DNA of 64,000 nucleotides, from contig NC_060063.1 of NCBI RefSeq assembly GCF_020283565.1, forward strand, positions 23,118,777-23,182,776. Reading direction: 5' to 3'. A model generated the notes under the pieces. It ran no database searches. It saw only the letters and a list, made by a program, of their open reading frames with translations, and was not told the origin of the DNA. Each line of letters opens with the position of its first letter. The first letter of the stretch is position 1. The stretch is from Trifolium pratense (lineage: Eukaryota > Streptophyta > Magnoliopsida > Fabales > Fabaceae). Positions 18,488 through 28,607 of the stretch are shown in pieces. The translations under genes and the position numbers were made by a program.

Positions 18488-21400
18488 TCAAGGGGGTTCA
18501 AGACAAGAGAACACCTTGAGCTTGGCGCGAATTGAAGCAAAGTTAGCAGGCGAGAGAGGCTTAGTTAGAGGATCTGCAAGCTGGCCAGAGGCTGGAACAT
18601 GGAGAATGTGAAGTTGCTTAGCTAACACTTTTTCTCTGACAAAGTGAATATCCAGCTCGAGATGCTTTGTACGTGAGTGAAGGACAGGATTATGGGCAAG
18701 AGAAACAGCACTGATGTTGTCACATAGAAGAGTAGGAGTGTGAAAGGGCACCTGCAGCTCATGAAGAAGGGATTGGATCCAAATCAACTCAGCAGTAGTG
18801 TTTGCCATGCTCCTGTATTCAGCCTCAGTGCTGGAGCGTGCCACCAACTGTTGTTTCTTAGAGCCCCATGAGACGAGATTAGGACCAAAATAAATGCAGG
18901 ACCCAGACGTGGATCTTCTATCATCATGATCAGTGGCCCAATCAGCATCACTGTAGGCACGAAGAGAGAATGGAGGACCATTTGTGGAGGGATGAATAAG
19001 CAGGCCATGATGAATAGTGCCAGTGAGATACCTTAAAATACGTTTCACAGCTTTCCAATGAGACTCTAAAGGATTAGCCATAAATTGACAAACCTTGTTG
19101 ACACTAAAGGCAATATCAGGCCTTGTAAGTGTAGCATACTGCAGAGCTCCTACTGTGGACCTGTAAAGAGTAGGGTCACTCATAGTGTCTGTACCAATTT
19201 TGCTTAATCTGCAACTACTCATCATAGGCGAGCCAATGGGTTTGGAGTTGGCCATCTTAGTTTTGACAAGCAGATCTCTGATGTATTTGGCTTGATTCAG
19301 TAGCAGGGCACCAGAAGGCAAGTGATGAACCTCAATACCCAAGAAATAATCAACCTGTCCCAACTGTTTAAGGGCAAACTGAGCATTAAGTTTGTGAATC
19401 ACATCTTGAATTAAATGGGGAGCAGATCCTGTGATTAAGATATCATCAACATAAATGAGCACATAAGTGCTGCTGCCATGTTGACTGTGAACTAGTAGAG
19501 AAGGATCACACCTACTTTTAACAAAACCCATTTTAAGCAAAACTTGAGTGAGTCTTTCATACCATGCTCTGGGGGCCTGTTTAAGACCATATAAAGATTT
19601 GTGCAACTTACATACCAAGGATTTGTCTGCAACTTCAAAACCAGTGGGTTGTTGCATATATACTTCCTCTTGTAACACTCCATTAAGAAATGCATTGTTT
19701 ATATCTATTTGTTGTACTTGCCATTTATAAGTAACAGCTAAAGTCAGCAAGATCCTGATAGTAACTGGTTTAACCACTGGAGAAAAGGTCTCTGTGAAGT
19801 CAAAACCAGCCTGTTGTAAGAATCCCTTGGCTACTAGACGTGCTTTGAGCTTGTTAACACTGCCATCTGGATTTTCCTTCACCCTAAAGATCCACTTACA
19901 TCCAATGGCCTTTCTATTTGATGGGAGAGGCACAAGGGACCAAGTGTTATTGGCCATCAGTGCGTTATATTCAGTGTGCATAGCATTGAGCCATCTAGGG
20001 TCACTCATAGCACTTTTGACAGTCAAGGGTTCAGTCTCAGCAAGAAAAACCTTTGGTTTAAGACTTCCAGTTTTGCCTCTAGTGACCATTGGGTGATTGT
20101 TGTGGTCAGAAATGACAGGCGGCACAGTAGTAGGTGGGGGAGTTGTTGCAGGGAGGGGTAAAGTAATTGACTGAGATGTCAAATCAGGAGGTGGGATTGT
20201 AACAGGTGATTGTTGAGGAGTTGCAGTATTATTAGGGGAGGGTGTACTAGTACAGTGGTTTGGTGAGTTTGCAGTAGTAGAGTTGGCTGGTGGTGATGAA
20301 GCATGGGTCTGCAAAGGAAATTTGATTTGTGCAGGATAACTCATGGAATTATGCAGTGTGCTTGTGGAAGCAGAGTTAGGAAATAAGGACAAATAAGGAA
20401 ACTTGAATTCATGAAAGACAACATCCTTAGACACATAAATTCTACCTTCTGAATCTAAGCATTTGTGACCTTTGTGTTGGGGAGAGACTCCTAAATAAAC
20501 ACAAGGACTTGATCTGAATTGGAATTTATGTTGGTTATAAGGCCTTAAATGAGGGAAGCACAGACAGCCAAACACTTTTACTTGAGAGTAATCAGGTTGT
20601 GTCTTATATAAAGCATGGTGAGGGGAACTGAATTGAGGAATAGCACTGGAAGGGAGTTTGTTAATAAGAAAGACAGCCTGAGTAAAACTGTGGTCCCAAT
20701 ATTTAAGTGGTAAAGAAGCATGAGAGAGTAAAGTAAGCCCCATCTCTACTATTTGTCTATGCTTTCTCTCTACGGTACCATTTTGATGTGATGTATGAGG
20801 ACAAGTAAGTCTATGTTGAATGCCCAAGGTGTTTAAAAGTTCAGTAAAGGGTCTAAACTCTCCACCCCAGTCAGATTGCAAAGCTTTAATAGTGGTTTGA
20901 AACTGAGTTTTAACAAAGGCAAAGAATTGTGTGAAAGCTTTTAAAGCATCAGATTTGGCCTTAAGGAAATATATCCATGTATATTTAGTATAAGTGTCTA
21001 CAAAGGTGATATAATAGTTGTATCCAGAATATGAGACAAAAGGAGCAGGCCCCCACAAGTCACAGTGAATGACCTCAAAAGGTTGAGTGTAAACAGTTGT
21101 GGAACTAGGAGCATAAAGTCTATGAGATTTGCCCATACTGCAAAACGTACAAGATGAAATATGAAATTTATTTGAACAAGAGACATTACACAACTGTAAA
21201 ACAGACTGAATGGCATTGGTATGGGCATGTCCCAACCTCAAATGCCATTTATGAAACTCATTGTCAGGTGTAAAAGCAGTAATAGCATTGTTACAAGTGA
21301 CAGAATTATTGAAAACAGGAAATTGAGTAGACTTAGAACTAGAAAATGAATTACTAGCATTTGGAAGAAACTTGAAGGGCTTGAATTGATAAAGTCCATC

Positions 21401-22852
21401 AGATCCCACAGTGCCTTCTAGCAGAACTTGCTTAGAATCCTGTGATTTCACAAAGCACTTATAAGGATGGAATTCAAATATGACACTATTATCTTGAGCA
21501 AACTTACTTACTGACAAAAGATTTTTAGATATATGAGGTACATGCAGCAAATCATTTAGGGTTAGGTTCACATTGGGATTATTAGGGGAAGTAAATTGGG
21601 ATTGGCCTAGAGATTTGATAGACAAACCTTGGCCGTTACCCATCATGACCTGTTCTTGGCCAGTGTAGGGACTGCCATAAGCAAGATTGTGTGAATTGAA
21701 CGTGAGATGGTGGGAAGCACCTGAGTCCGGATACCAGGAGGAGCTAGCCACGGACTCCATATCAGAGGGAGGTGCATAGTATTGAGGCAGAGCAAGATGT
21801 GCTGAGGGTCTCATGTAGGGATTGAAGTGAGATGGTCTGGGAGCAGGACCTGCATTATAGCCACGATTAGGGGTTCTCATAGTGCTAGGGTCATACCTGT
21901 GCCAGCAACCAATGGCATCATGATTAGGTTTGCCACAAATTTGGCATTGCACTTTCCCTTGAGCAGAGGACTGAGACCTGCCACGGCCACGACCACGAAA
22001 TTTGCCTTTGCCTCTTCCACGGTTCGAATTGACATTATAGTGCGCAGTACCAGCTTCAGAGAGATCTTGATCATTAACTGATTCAGAGGATTTGGCCTCA
22101 GTGTGAGCTACATGCGCAGACACCGTTGGAGTTGACAGTTCTTGCTTGAACTTCTCAAACTGTGCTTCCTGAAGGAGAAGCAACGCCTCAACGTCTTCAA
22201 CAGTAGGAGAATCAAATCGACTGTAAATCATCATGACAAACGAATTGAATTCCTCTGGTAGTCCTTCAAGAATCGCATCGACCTGTTCTTGCTCAGAGAC
22301 AACGTCACCAACTGCAATAAGAGAGTTTACAATGGTTTTGATGCGTAGAAGGTATTCGTTGATAGACCTAGCGTGCTTCTTTGTGTTCTTGAGCTCGGAT
22401 CTTAACTGTCTTGCACGAGATTTAAGCACAGAGTTGAAATATCGATGGATCTTATCCCATACTTCGTGTGCGTGTTTGCAATTAAGGACTCTAGGTAACA
22501 CGCTTTCAGATAAGGTAGATAACAGCCAGGTAAACAAGGTTTGATCCTTAACTAACCATTGTTGATATGCAGCAGAATTCATACCTTGAGCTCGAGCTTC
22601 CATGGAGTCAAATTGAAGAGGTATTTGAGGATTTACCACAAATCGATGGAGATTATGAGCTGTGATGACGCCGTTCACCTGTTGACTCCATAGCAAGAAG
22701 TTTTTCTCGTCGAGCTTAATCGTCAGTGAATGCGTCAATCCAGTCTTGGTCGAATCTTTGGAGGTTTGCGGAAGCGAGCGCAGCGAATCGGGGATCTGTG
22801 GATCGGTGGAAGCCATAGATGGAGTTTCGTCCATGGCTGGAGCTTCTTCCAT
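18488..22852 (-). CDS. Ty1/copia gag-pol polyprotein, 1454 residues, apparently intact
   Basis: Domains run in copia order. A UBN2-type Gag occupies about residues 40-270 (LDEKNFLLWSQQV). An RG-rich basic linker is followed by a CCHC zinc knuckle at 303-316 (CQICGKPNHDAIGC). The aspartic protease has DSGA at 376-379. The integrase zinc finger is H534/H542 with CTFC at 568-571. The integrase core has D598, D661 and E695. Reverse transcriptase has D1050 and YVDD at 1134-1137. RNase H has D1302, E1343, D1378 and D1427. Integrase before reverse transcriptase defines Ty1/copia. There are no internal stops, and all catalytic residues I looked for are present. The short LTR and single frame recall the Ale/Retrofit group, but lineage is a guess. 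Products would act in cytoplasmic particles and the nucleus to copy and integrate the element. Confidence 0.95.
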   Translation of the reverse strand: MEEAPAMDETPSMASTDPQIPDSLRSLPQTSKDSTKTGLTHSLTIKLDEKNFLLWSQQVNGVITAHNLHRFVVNPQIPLQFDSMEARAQGMNSAAYQQWLVKDQTLFTWLLSTLSESVLPRVLNCKHAHEVWDKIHRYFNSVLKSRARQLRSELKNTKKHARSINEYLLRIKTIVNSLIAVGDVVSEQEQVDAILEGLPEEFNSFVMMIYSRFDSPTVEDVEALLLLQEAQFEKFKQELSTPTVSAHVAHTEAKSSESVNDQDLSEAGTAHYNVNSNRGRGKGKFRGRGRGRSQSSAQGKVQCQICGKPNHDAIGCWHRYDPSTMRTPNRGYNAGPAPRPSHFNPYMRPSAHLALPQYYAPPSDMESVASSSWYPDSGASHHLTFNSHNLAYGSPYTGQEQVMMGNGQGLSIKSLGQSQFTSPNNPNVNLTLNDLLHVPHISKNLLSVSKFAQDNSVIFEFHPYKCFVKSQDSKQVLLEGTVGSDGLYQFKPFKFLPNASNSFSSSKSTQFPVFNNSVTCNNAITAFTPDNEFHKWHLRLGHAHTNAIQSVLQLCNVSCSNKFHISSCTFCSMGKSHRLYAPSSTTVYTQPFEVIHCDLWGPAPFVSYSGYNYYITFVDTYTKYTWIYFLKAKSDALKAFTQFFAFVKTQFQTTIKALQSDWGGEFRPFTELLNTLGIQHRLTCPHTSHQNGTVERKHRQIVEMGLTLLSHASLPLKYWDHSFTQAVFLINKLPSSAIPQFSSPHHALYKTQPDYSQVKVFGCLCFPHLRPYNQHKFQFRSSPCVYLGVSPQHKGHKCLDSEGRIYVSKDVVFHEFKFPYLSLFPNSASTSTLHNSMSYPAQIKFPLQTHASSPPANSTTANSPNHCTSTPSPNNTATPQQSPVTIPPPDLTSQSITLPLPATTPPPTTVPPVISDHNNHPMVTRGKTGSLKPKVFLAETEPLTVKSAMSDPRWLNAMHTEYNALMANNTWSLVPLPSNRKAIGCKWIFRVKENPDGSVNKLKARLVAKGFLQQAGFDFTETFSPVVKPVTIRILLTLAVTYKWQVQQIDINNAFLNGVLQEEVYMQQPTGFEVADKSLVCKLHKSLYGLKQAPRAWYERLTQVLLKMGFVKSRCDPSLLVHSQHGSSTYVLIYVDDILITGSAPHLIQDVIHKLNAQFALKQLGQVDYFLGIEVHHLPSGALLLNQAKYIRDLLVKTKMANSKPIGSPMMSSCRLSKIGTDTMSDPTLYRSTVGALQYATLTRPDIAFSVNKVCQFMANPLESHWKAVKRILRYLTGTIHHGLLIHPSTNGPPFSLRAYSDADWATDHDDRRSTSGSCIYFGPNLVSWGSKKQQLVARSSTEAEYRSMANTTAELIWIQSLLHELQVPFHTPTLLCDNISAVSLAHNPVLHSRTKHLELDIHFVREKVLAKQLHILHVPASGQLADPLTKPLSPANFASIRAKLKVFSCLEPP

Positions 22853-22911
22853 GACGGAGAAGATGAAGAAACGCGGAAGCGAAAAAACGAATCAGTGGCT
22901 CTGTGATACCA

Positions 22912-23165
22912 TATTGGAAAATATAGAGAGAAGATTTTGATTAATTTCTTTCATTATCCCTTAGTGAAGATATTACAGAGAGAGGATTGTATTTATACAA
23001 TTGAAGGTGGATCAAGTTTCTAACTGACTTGACCCTTTGACTCTAACTAATATTGCCAGCTCAGCATATGCAGTTACAACAAACTCCTATCCTAACTAAT
23101 GACTCCTAAGCTAACTCCTGACCTGTAAACAAGGCTTAATTACATACAAGGCATATACACTGATA
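22912..23165 (-). repeat. 5' LTR of the copia element
   Basis: 254 bp, followed in element orientation by the tRNA primer-binding site at about 22897-22911 and then the gag-pol ATG at 22852. Confidence 0.92.
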
Positions 23166-23182
23166 AATTGGGACGAAGGAAG

Positions 23183-23730
23183 TAGTACATAGATAAAATA
23201 AAAAATTATATAAAGCAATAGCACCTACAAGAACCTATTAATTTAAGAGCAAATCACTAGTATTTTATAAAAATCGATTTACTTAAAATCATTTTACTCG
23301 TTGCAGAATCAACCAAACATATGCATAATTAACACATTTTTTGGGAATAAATTCTCTATAATAGTAACATTATCATGCAGAGGAATCACACCCATACAAA
23401 AAATGAAATAGTAAAAAGCTCTTACATCATTACCCTAATTGATTGATTGAAATGTATGCAAAATAGTGAATGCAAGATCACACCATTACCATTAGCTACA
23501 TGTTACTAGGGAAATAGCTACTAGACCATTACGTACAGTACTATCAAATCACCATTTTAGAAACAAAAATTAAAAACAAGATTAAACTGAAGAAATAAAC
23601 TATTAAAGCATAAGCAGTTTCATCACCTAAGAAATTTACAAGCAAAATCAATTAACCGTACCATTATAGTATTAATCCAAACTCCATTGCTATGAGCTGC
23701 GAATGATTCTGAATATGCATTTTTCAATTT
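23183..23730. repeat. 3' flank of WEX-like gene 1 (duplicated segment)
   Basis: Contains CCCTAATTGATTGATTGAAA, TAGGGAAATAGCTACTAGA and CAAATCACCATTTTAGAAAC, shared with the flanks of the other WEX-like copies at about 28250, 31960 and 58260. It is non-coding and holds the 3' UTR of the gene ending at 23731. Confidence 0.65.
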
Positions 23731-24384
23731 TCATCGCGTAAACCTCCAAGCTTTGACATTCTTCCCAATGCGGAAAGCACAGTAAGCATCAACACTCGCA
23801 TAAACAACTTGTTCATCGCTCAGAACTTCATCATCCCAATCACTTCTTCCAATTTCACCACTCTGTTCAATTTCATAACCGAGACATTTCTCAACGATTT
23901 CATCCACCGAAGCACGAGCTAGGTCTTCATCATCATCATCATCTTCAGCCTCTGCTTCACCGTAAAGCCTCAGATCCAACGGATCTCTGTACATCTCGAA
24001 TCGTTGATCCGACGTCTTCAACTTCCGGCGATCGGAATGGTTCCAAAAACCTACAAATGTGTGGTTACGATTCAGAAGAAAGTTCCGGAGGCTCTTTGGA
24101 ACGTAGGTAGCGTGAGCTAGTTGGAAGATTAAGCATCGGCGACCGACGCAGAGCTGTAAAGTATCAGCTGGAGGATCCCTGCCGCCGGGAGTCCATTGAA
24201 CGCCGAGACCGACGACGAGACGGTTTCGCTGTAGGTCGCGGCGGTTGAAAAAAAGCGTGGTGAAAATCCACTTTCTGACAACGGAAGCAACGGCGGTGAC
24301 GGTTACTTTGATTTCGTTTCCGTGCAAGTTAACGGTGTAAACGTCGTGAGTGTTAAAGCTTTCACGGTCGACGATGGAGGGCAT
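23731..24384 (-). CDS. WEX-like 3'-5' exonuclease-fold protein with altered motif I (copy 1)
   Basis: A single exon of 217 residues starts at an ATG in TTTTGCCCTCC context on the plus strand. The fold blocks match the plant Werner-exonuclease-like (DEDDy) family: a beta-rich start (VYTVNLHGNEIKVTVT), motif I region VVGLGVQW (residues 57-64), LQLCVGRRCLIFQL, motif II region FVGFWNHSDRRKL (D118), and motif III YASVDAYCAF (Y195, D199). Active members have D-x-E in motif I (GLDVEW); here Gly61 and Gln63 replace both acids. Two-metal catalysis would be expected to fail, so this looks like a pseudoenzyme, perhaps a nucleic-acid binder. An acidic run (EAEAEDDDDDED, 143-154) separates motifs II and III. 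It is closest to the copy at 32257-32907, with which it shares promoter and 3' flank. Confidence 0.85.
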   Translation of the reverse strand: MPSIVDRESFNTHDVYTVNLHGNEIKVTVTAVASVVRKWIFTTLFFNRRDLQRNRLVVGLGVQWTPGGRDPPADTLQLCVGRRCLIFQLAHATYVPKSLRNFLLNRNHTFVGFWNHSDRRKLKTSDQRFEMYRDPLDLRLYGEAEAEDDDDDEDLARASVDEIVEKCLGYEIEQSGEIGRSDWDDEVLSDEQVVYASVDAYCAFRIGKNVKAWRFTR

Positions 24385-24387
24385 TTT

Positions 24388-24595
24388 GGACTTTTGAGTG
24401 TTAGAATGAAAGGAAATGGAATAGAAAATTTGTTGTGAGTGGAATGCAGTTATGGTGGCTGCTGCATCAAGCGGTTATGTACTATTGGAGAGAGACAATT
24501 CGCGCGGTAGTGGGATATGATTCTGTACGAACGCTGCTGTATATTCTACGATACACCAACTAACAACTTCTTGAGCAAGTTTGAGTTTCTATTTT
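24388..24595 (-). promoter_or_regulatory. Conserved upstream region of WEX-like genes
   Basis: About 200 bp upstream of copy 1 is nearly identical to 32911-33110 upstream of copy 3, including ATCAAGCGGTTATGTACTAT, GGAGAGAGACAATTCGCGCG and TACGAACGCTGCTG. Parts recur upstream of copies 2 and 4 (CAAGCGGTTATGTACTA; CATGCGGTTATGTA). This is duplicated promoter DNA, and constraint cannot be separated from recent common origin. Confidence 0.5.
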
Positions 24596-25908
24596 CTATT
24601 TTATTTTCTTTATATTAAGTTTGTTTGATTTGTTCTTTTTAAAAATCTTTGTAGCTTTGAACCTAAATTGATATGCACGGGCCTAGGTTCACATTTATCT
24701 GTATGAGGAAAAATTTATATAAAATAAATTTTATATAAATGGAGAGTATTCTGGGATGGAGGAAATAATTCTCCCGAAAGTGATTTGGAATTAATTTCAC
24801 TGAAATTTTATACGAGTTTAATGGATATGCATTGAGGGTATACAATATTTTTACACGATCCTCAATAAACAACTATTATTTTGTCTTATCATATCAAAAA
24901 AAATGGAATGAAGTAGAATGATGTGGCGGAAAACATAGGTCATATAAAAAAAATGGGATGAAGTGAGATGATGTGGCGGAAAACATAGTTGTGCCCCATT
25001 TGACCATACTTATTTTTCACTTTTTTTCTTCTCCTTAAAAGTAATAAATAAGTAAAAAATTGTGTTTGGCTCAATTTCTCCTTATTTTCTACTTCTTTAC
25101 TTTATTTCTCTAATCCTTTTAAAGAGAAATAGGGTCAAATACAATTTTCTATTTCTCTATTTCTTTTAAGGAGAAGTAGAAAAGTAGAAAATAAATAGGG
25201 TCAAACAGGGTCTTGATATTGGTTGACGGTGCGAAAAAAAAATTACACTGTCGGTTCATATTCATTTTTCTCATTTTATATTGGAATTTTTTTACATTTT
25301 TTTGGTTTGTTTTGTTTTTAGTCACTTTTTTCATCGCTCATGCATATTTTTGTTTGAATAGATACTATATTGACGTTTTGAACATAAAATTTTTATAAAT
25401 TGACAATAAAATGAACGTAAATTAGTCAATAGGGACTACAAATGTCCCAATCTCCTAGCCAAACTCAACCCTTCATATAACCTCATAACTCCACCATGTA
25501 TGCATTGTTATTGCCCAAATTATTTGGAAATCCAGCAATCATATGCATTTTCCATTAACATCCCTCAAAACTCATCCACAACTTGTTATACCACTCTCCC
25601 ACTTCGAATGCACATATGACAAATGTGTTTCAACATACAAGGTTATGAGATTGATTAAAAATGTGCAATACGAGTGTAATATGATGTCAAATATGTCCTT
25701 AGAAATTATGAATAGCACAAATGTATAGAATTCAAATAGCGTCCTGCTGTAACGACAAAAAATCTAGATCCGGATACTTATACTCTGCAAGAAAAGATTT
25801 GTTGGCGTGCCACGGATCGAGCCTCAGAAAAAGCAAATTTGTCCCTTTAACCATATGATATAGGGTCTTTTATTTATTTTATTTTTACTTTGCATTGCTC
25901 TCTTAATA
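24596..25908. other. Intergenic region with MITE fragments
   Basis: Contains two copies of GATGTGGCGGAAAACATAG (about 24920 and 24970), related to the repeat at 5310. A palindromic hAT-like MITE lies at about 24995-25211. No gene is visible. The segment from about 25765 starts the next duplicated unit. Confidence 0.5.
24995..25211. mobile_element. Small palindromic MITE
   Basis: The left end GCCCCATTTGACC and right end GGTCAAACAGGGTC are imperfect inverted repeats. The interior is a palindrome of TTCTCCTTAAAAG and its inverse. Non-coding. Confidence 0.5.
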
Positions 25909-27552
25909 CTCCCTCCGATCTTATATATAAGATAAAATTTACTTTTTCGGTTCATTAAGAATCGGCAAAATTACACCAGAGGTCCTTTATTTTATTTATT
26001 TGTAACACTTTAGTCCTTTATCTTTTATTTGTAACATATATGTCATTTATCTTGTATATTTATAACATTTCAGTCCTTTTTCCATTTTTTTATTAAAAAA
26101 ATACTGACATGCCTTGTCACATCAGATAATTTTATTTTTTAAATATATTTTTTATTAAAAAAATCAAAAAAATAAAATGAAAATTCTTTAAAATTTGGAG
26201 ATTCAAGCATCTTGATCCTCTTCATCAAGTTCTTTACAAATTTTCCAGAATTTTCTTTTTTTCATATTTAAGCACCAAATTATTAAACATTCCTTAGTCA
26301 TTTTATCAACTCATTTTGTTTCATTTCATTTTCACTACACTTTGTTTTCTCCATCCTTTCTTAGATCTCATATCTCTTCTCTCTTATGACATCCATTACA
26401 GGAAACTCCACATCCCTTTTCCAAACCAATCTATGGTATGTATTACTACTAATCACCCCTTTTCATTTTCTTGATCCTTTCACTCATTAATTGTTAGATT
26501 GTAATATCATAACTAGAATATTAGTTTGTTAGTTTTGAATAAGTTGGTTATAACTAACTAAGTGAGTTAGTTAAAAACCAAGTTAGTTAGTTAGTTAGAA
26601 AGTTTGTTACTTGCTTTCTAAGCAAGTGTGTTTTTAGATTGTATAAATAGGGATCAATGGTATTATTTGAATAATGGCTCTATGTGGAAGAATAAAATTT
26701 TTCTTTTCTCTTCATTAGCAATCTCGAGTATTCACACCTTCCTCATTCGAAACTCACTCAATTCATTCGAAGCACGTTTGCTCGAAACAGAGATCATGCT
26801 CATGGACTTGCCTTGAGCCTATGCAAATTGTGCAGTGTGTGTGTTTGATGCTTCTTGCTGCGCCAATAATTACTTAAACATTGTTTATTGGATCCGTTAA
26901 ATTTCATTTTGTTATGTTGGTTAAATGAAAGATTTGATTTTTACATGATTTTGTCATGTTAGTCTAAAGAAAGATTTGATTTTTATATGATTTTGTTATG
27001 TTGCAGATTTCATGAACAAATCTCTCCAACTATTCAATTCCACTTTCAATTTTTTTTTCAAAATCGAATCAACACAAAAATTTGATTTTTATATGATTTT
27101 GTCTTGTTTCAAGATCAATGTATATGTCATAAAAGTCAATTTGGGTTTTGGTGATTTAGGAGTTTTTGTATTAGAAAAATTGGGGAAAGGATTTGAAGGA
27201 ATGATGAACATGATAGAGATGATGAAGATCTTCATCTTTTTCTGATTTTTATTTTTTTTAATTAAAATATATATAAAAAATAAAATTATCTGATTTGGCA
27301 AGTCATGTCAGTGTTTTTTTAATAAAAAATGGAAAAAATGACTGAAATATTATAAATATACAAGATAAATGACCTATATATTACAAATAAAAGATAAAGT
27401 ACCAAAGTGTTACAAATAAATAAGATAAAAGACCATTGGTTTAATTTTGCCTTAAGAATCTAATGTATCTGGATCGTAATTTGGTCCAGATACATTAAAT
27501 TCTTAATGAATCTAAAAAGTAAACTTCCTCTTATATATAGGACTGGATGGAG
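25909..27552. mobile_element. Stowaway-like MITE split by a MULE-type insertion
   Basis: The left part (25909-25963, CTCCCTCCGATCTTATATAT) and the right part (27461-27552, ending CTGGATGGAG) form one TA-flanked MITE of the 16305/51525 subfamily. TTAAGAATC at 25955-25963 is repeated at 27452-27460. Confidence 0.8.
25964..27451. mobile_element. Mutator-like non-autonomous element with perfect 9-bp duplication
   Basis: It starts GGCAAAATTACACCAGAGG and ends in the inverse (...TTTAATTTTGCC). Arms of about 140 bp are built from TTTGTAACACTTTAGTCC-type repeats. The perfect 9-bp duplication TTAAGAATC identifies a Mutator-superfamily insertion. The 1488-bp element has no transposase. Its interior (about 26490-26870) resembles a small copia-type LTR: TTAGTTAGTTAG runs, TTGTATAAATAGGG near 26640, then 5'-UTR-like sequence. 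It may therefore be a composite. Confidence 0.85.
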
Positions 27553-28607
27553 TAATTTAAAATAAATTAAATTAAATAATACTTCGTAATAGACAAAAAT
27601 TGTCATTGCAAAATTGATTAACTTAACTTTTATAAAAGTCATTTTCCCAAAAAAAAAAACTTTTATAAAAATAAATCAATTCACTAAAAAAAAGCTCGCA
27701 GTTGTACGTTATAATTGATCTTAGGATCGGTTTGGCCTAATTTTTTTTTGAGCTTATGCAATATAAATTAAGTTTTATGTTATTTTATAAGTTTAAACTA
27801 GAGAAAATTGTAATTTTATAATCTATTTTATCATAAACTACTTTGACAAACTTATAATAATATATAAAAATTATATAAGTTGTTTGAATAAGCTCTAAAT
27901 AAGAGAAAAGAAATACCAGGCCAAACGATATGTTATTCACCAATTTTACATATCAAACAATTTAAATCACAAATACACTATTTTTCAAAAAAAAAAAAAA
28001 TCACACATACACTATAATATTTTTGACTATTTATCAAAGGTGTACATATATAATATATAATGTAGATATGTACCAAATTGCGAATGATTATAATTAATTC
28101 ACAAATAATATTTAATATAGAAGAATTAATAAATATTATTTATAAACCAATCGGAGTTATCTACTTATCGGCATAATATGTGTATCGAATTCACCGTATC
28201 AAATGGAACCGTTGATATTGTAACTGCGGTTATAGACTTATAGGAAATCTATTTTCACATTCACTTGATTGATTGAAATGTATGGAAAATAGTGAATGCA
28301 TAATCAATCACAGAAGTAGTAACTAGTAAGCAGCTCAGAAAAGTTGATGGATAGAGATAACCATTATTAGCTGCATGATAGGAAAATAGCTACATACTAG
28401 CACTACAGTACTATCAAGTCACCATTTTAGAAATAAAAAATAAAAACAAGATTAATCTTAAGAAAGAAACTAAACATTAATTAAGCACTTAACAGTTGCA
28501 CTAGTGTAAGTAAATACTAATACTAATCCATAATCCGTTTTTCAAAAAAAAAAAAATACTAATCCATAATCCATTAAGTTGTGAAAGCTCTGAATATGCA
28601 ATTTTCA
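27553..28607. repeat. Spacer and 3' flank of WEX-like copy 2
   Basis: No gene is visible. From about 28210 it matches the relic at 14143-14700 and the other WEX-like 3' flanks. Confidence 0.5.

Larger units (their letters stand above)
18220..23165 (-). mobile_element. Intact, very young Ty1/copia retrotransposon with TA...TA LTRs
   Basis: The two LTRs (18220-18473 and 22912-23165) are both 254 bp and I read them as identical. In element orientation each starts TATCAGTG and ends TTCCAATA, so the termini are TA...TA rather than TG...CA. A 5-bp target duplication AATTG flanks it (18215-18219 and 23166-23170). Next to the 5' LTR the strand reads TGGTATCACAGAGCC, a site for initiator-Met tRNA. 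A G-rich polypurine tract abuts the 3' LTR near 18474-18482. The LTR has a TATA box (18298-18305 on the minus strand). The complete 4.9-kb element contains a single gag-pol frame with no visible lesion, so it is likely autonomous and recently moved. Confidence 0.93.
17979..23182. mobile_element. Stowaway-like MITE split by the Ty1/copia insertion
   Basis: The left part (about 17979-18219, starting near TCATCGGTCCCAATTTAATT) and the right part (23171-23182, GGACGAAGGAAG) form one TA-flanked MITE. AATTG is repeated on both sides of the retrotransposon. The MITE was therefore present before the copia element. Confidence 0.7.
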
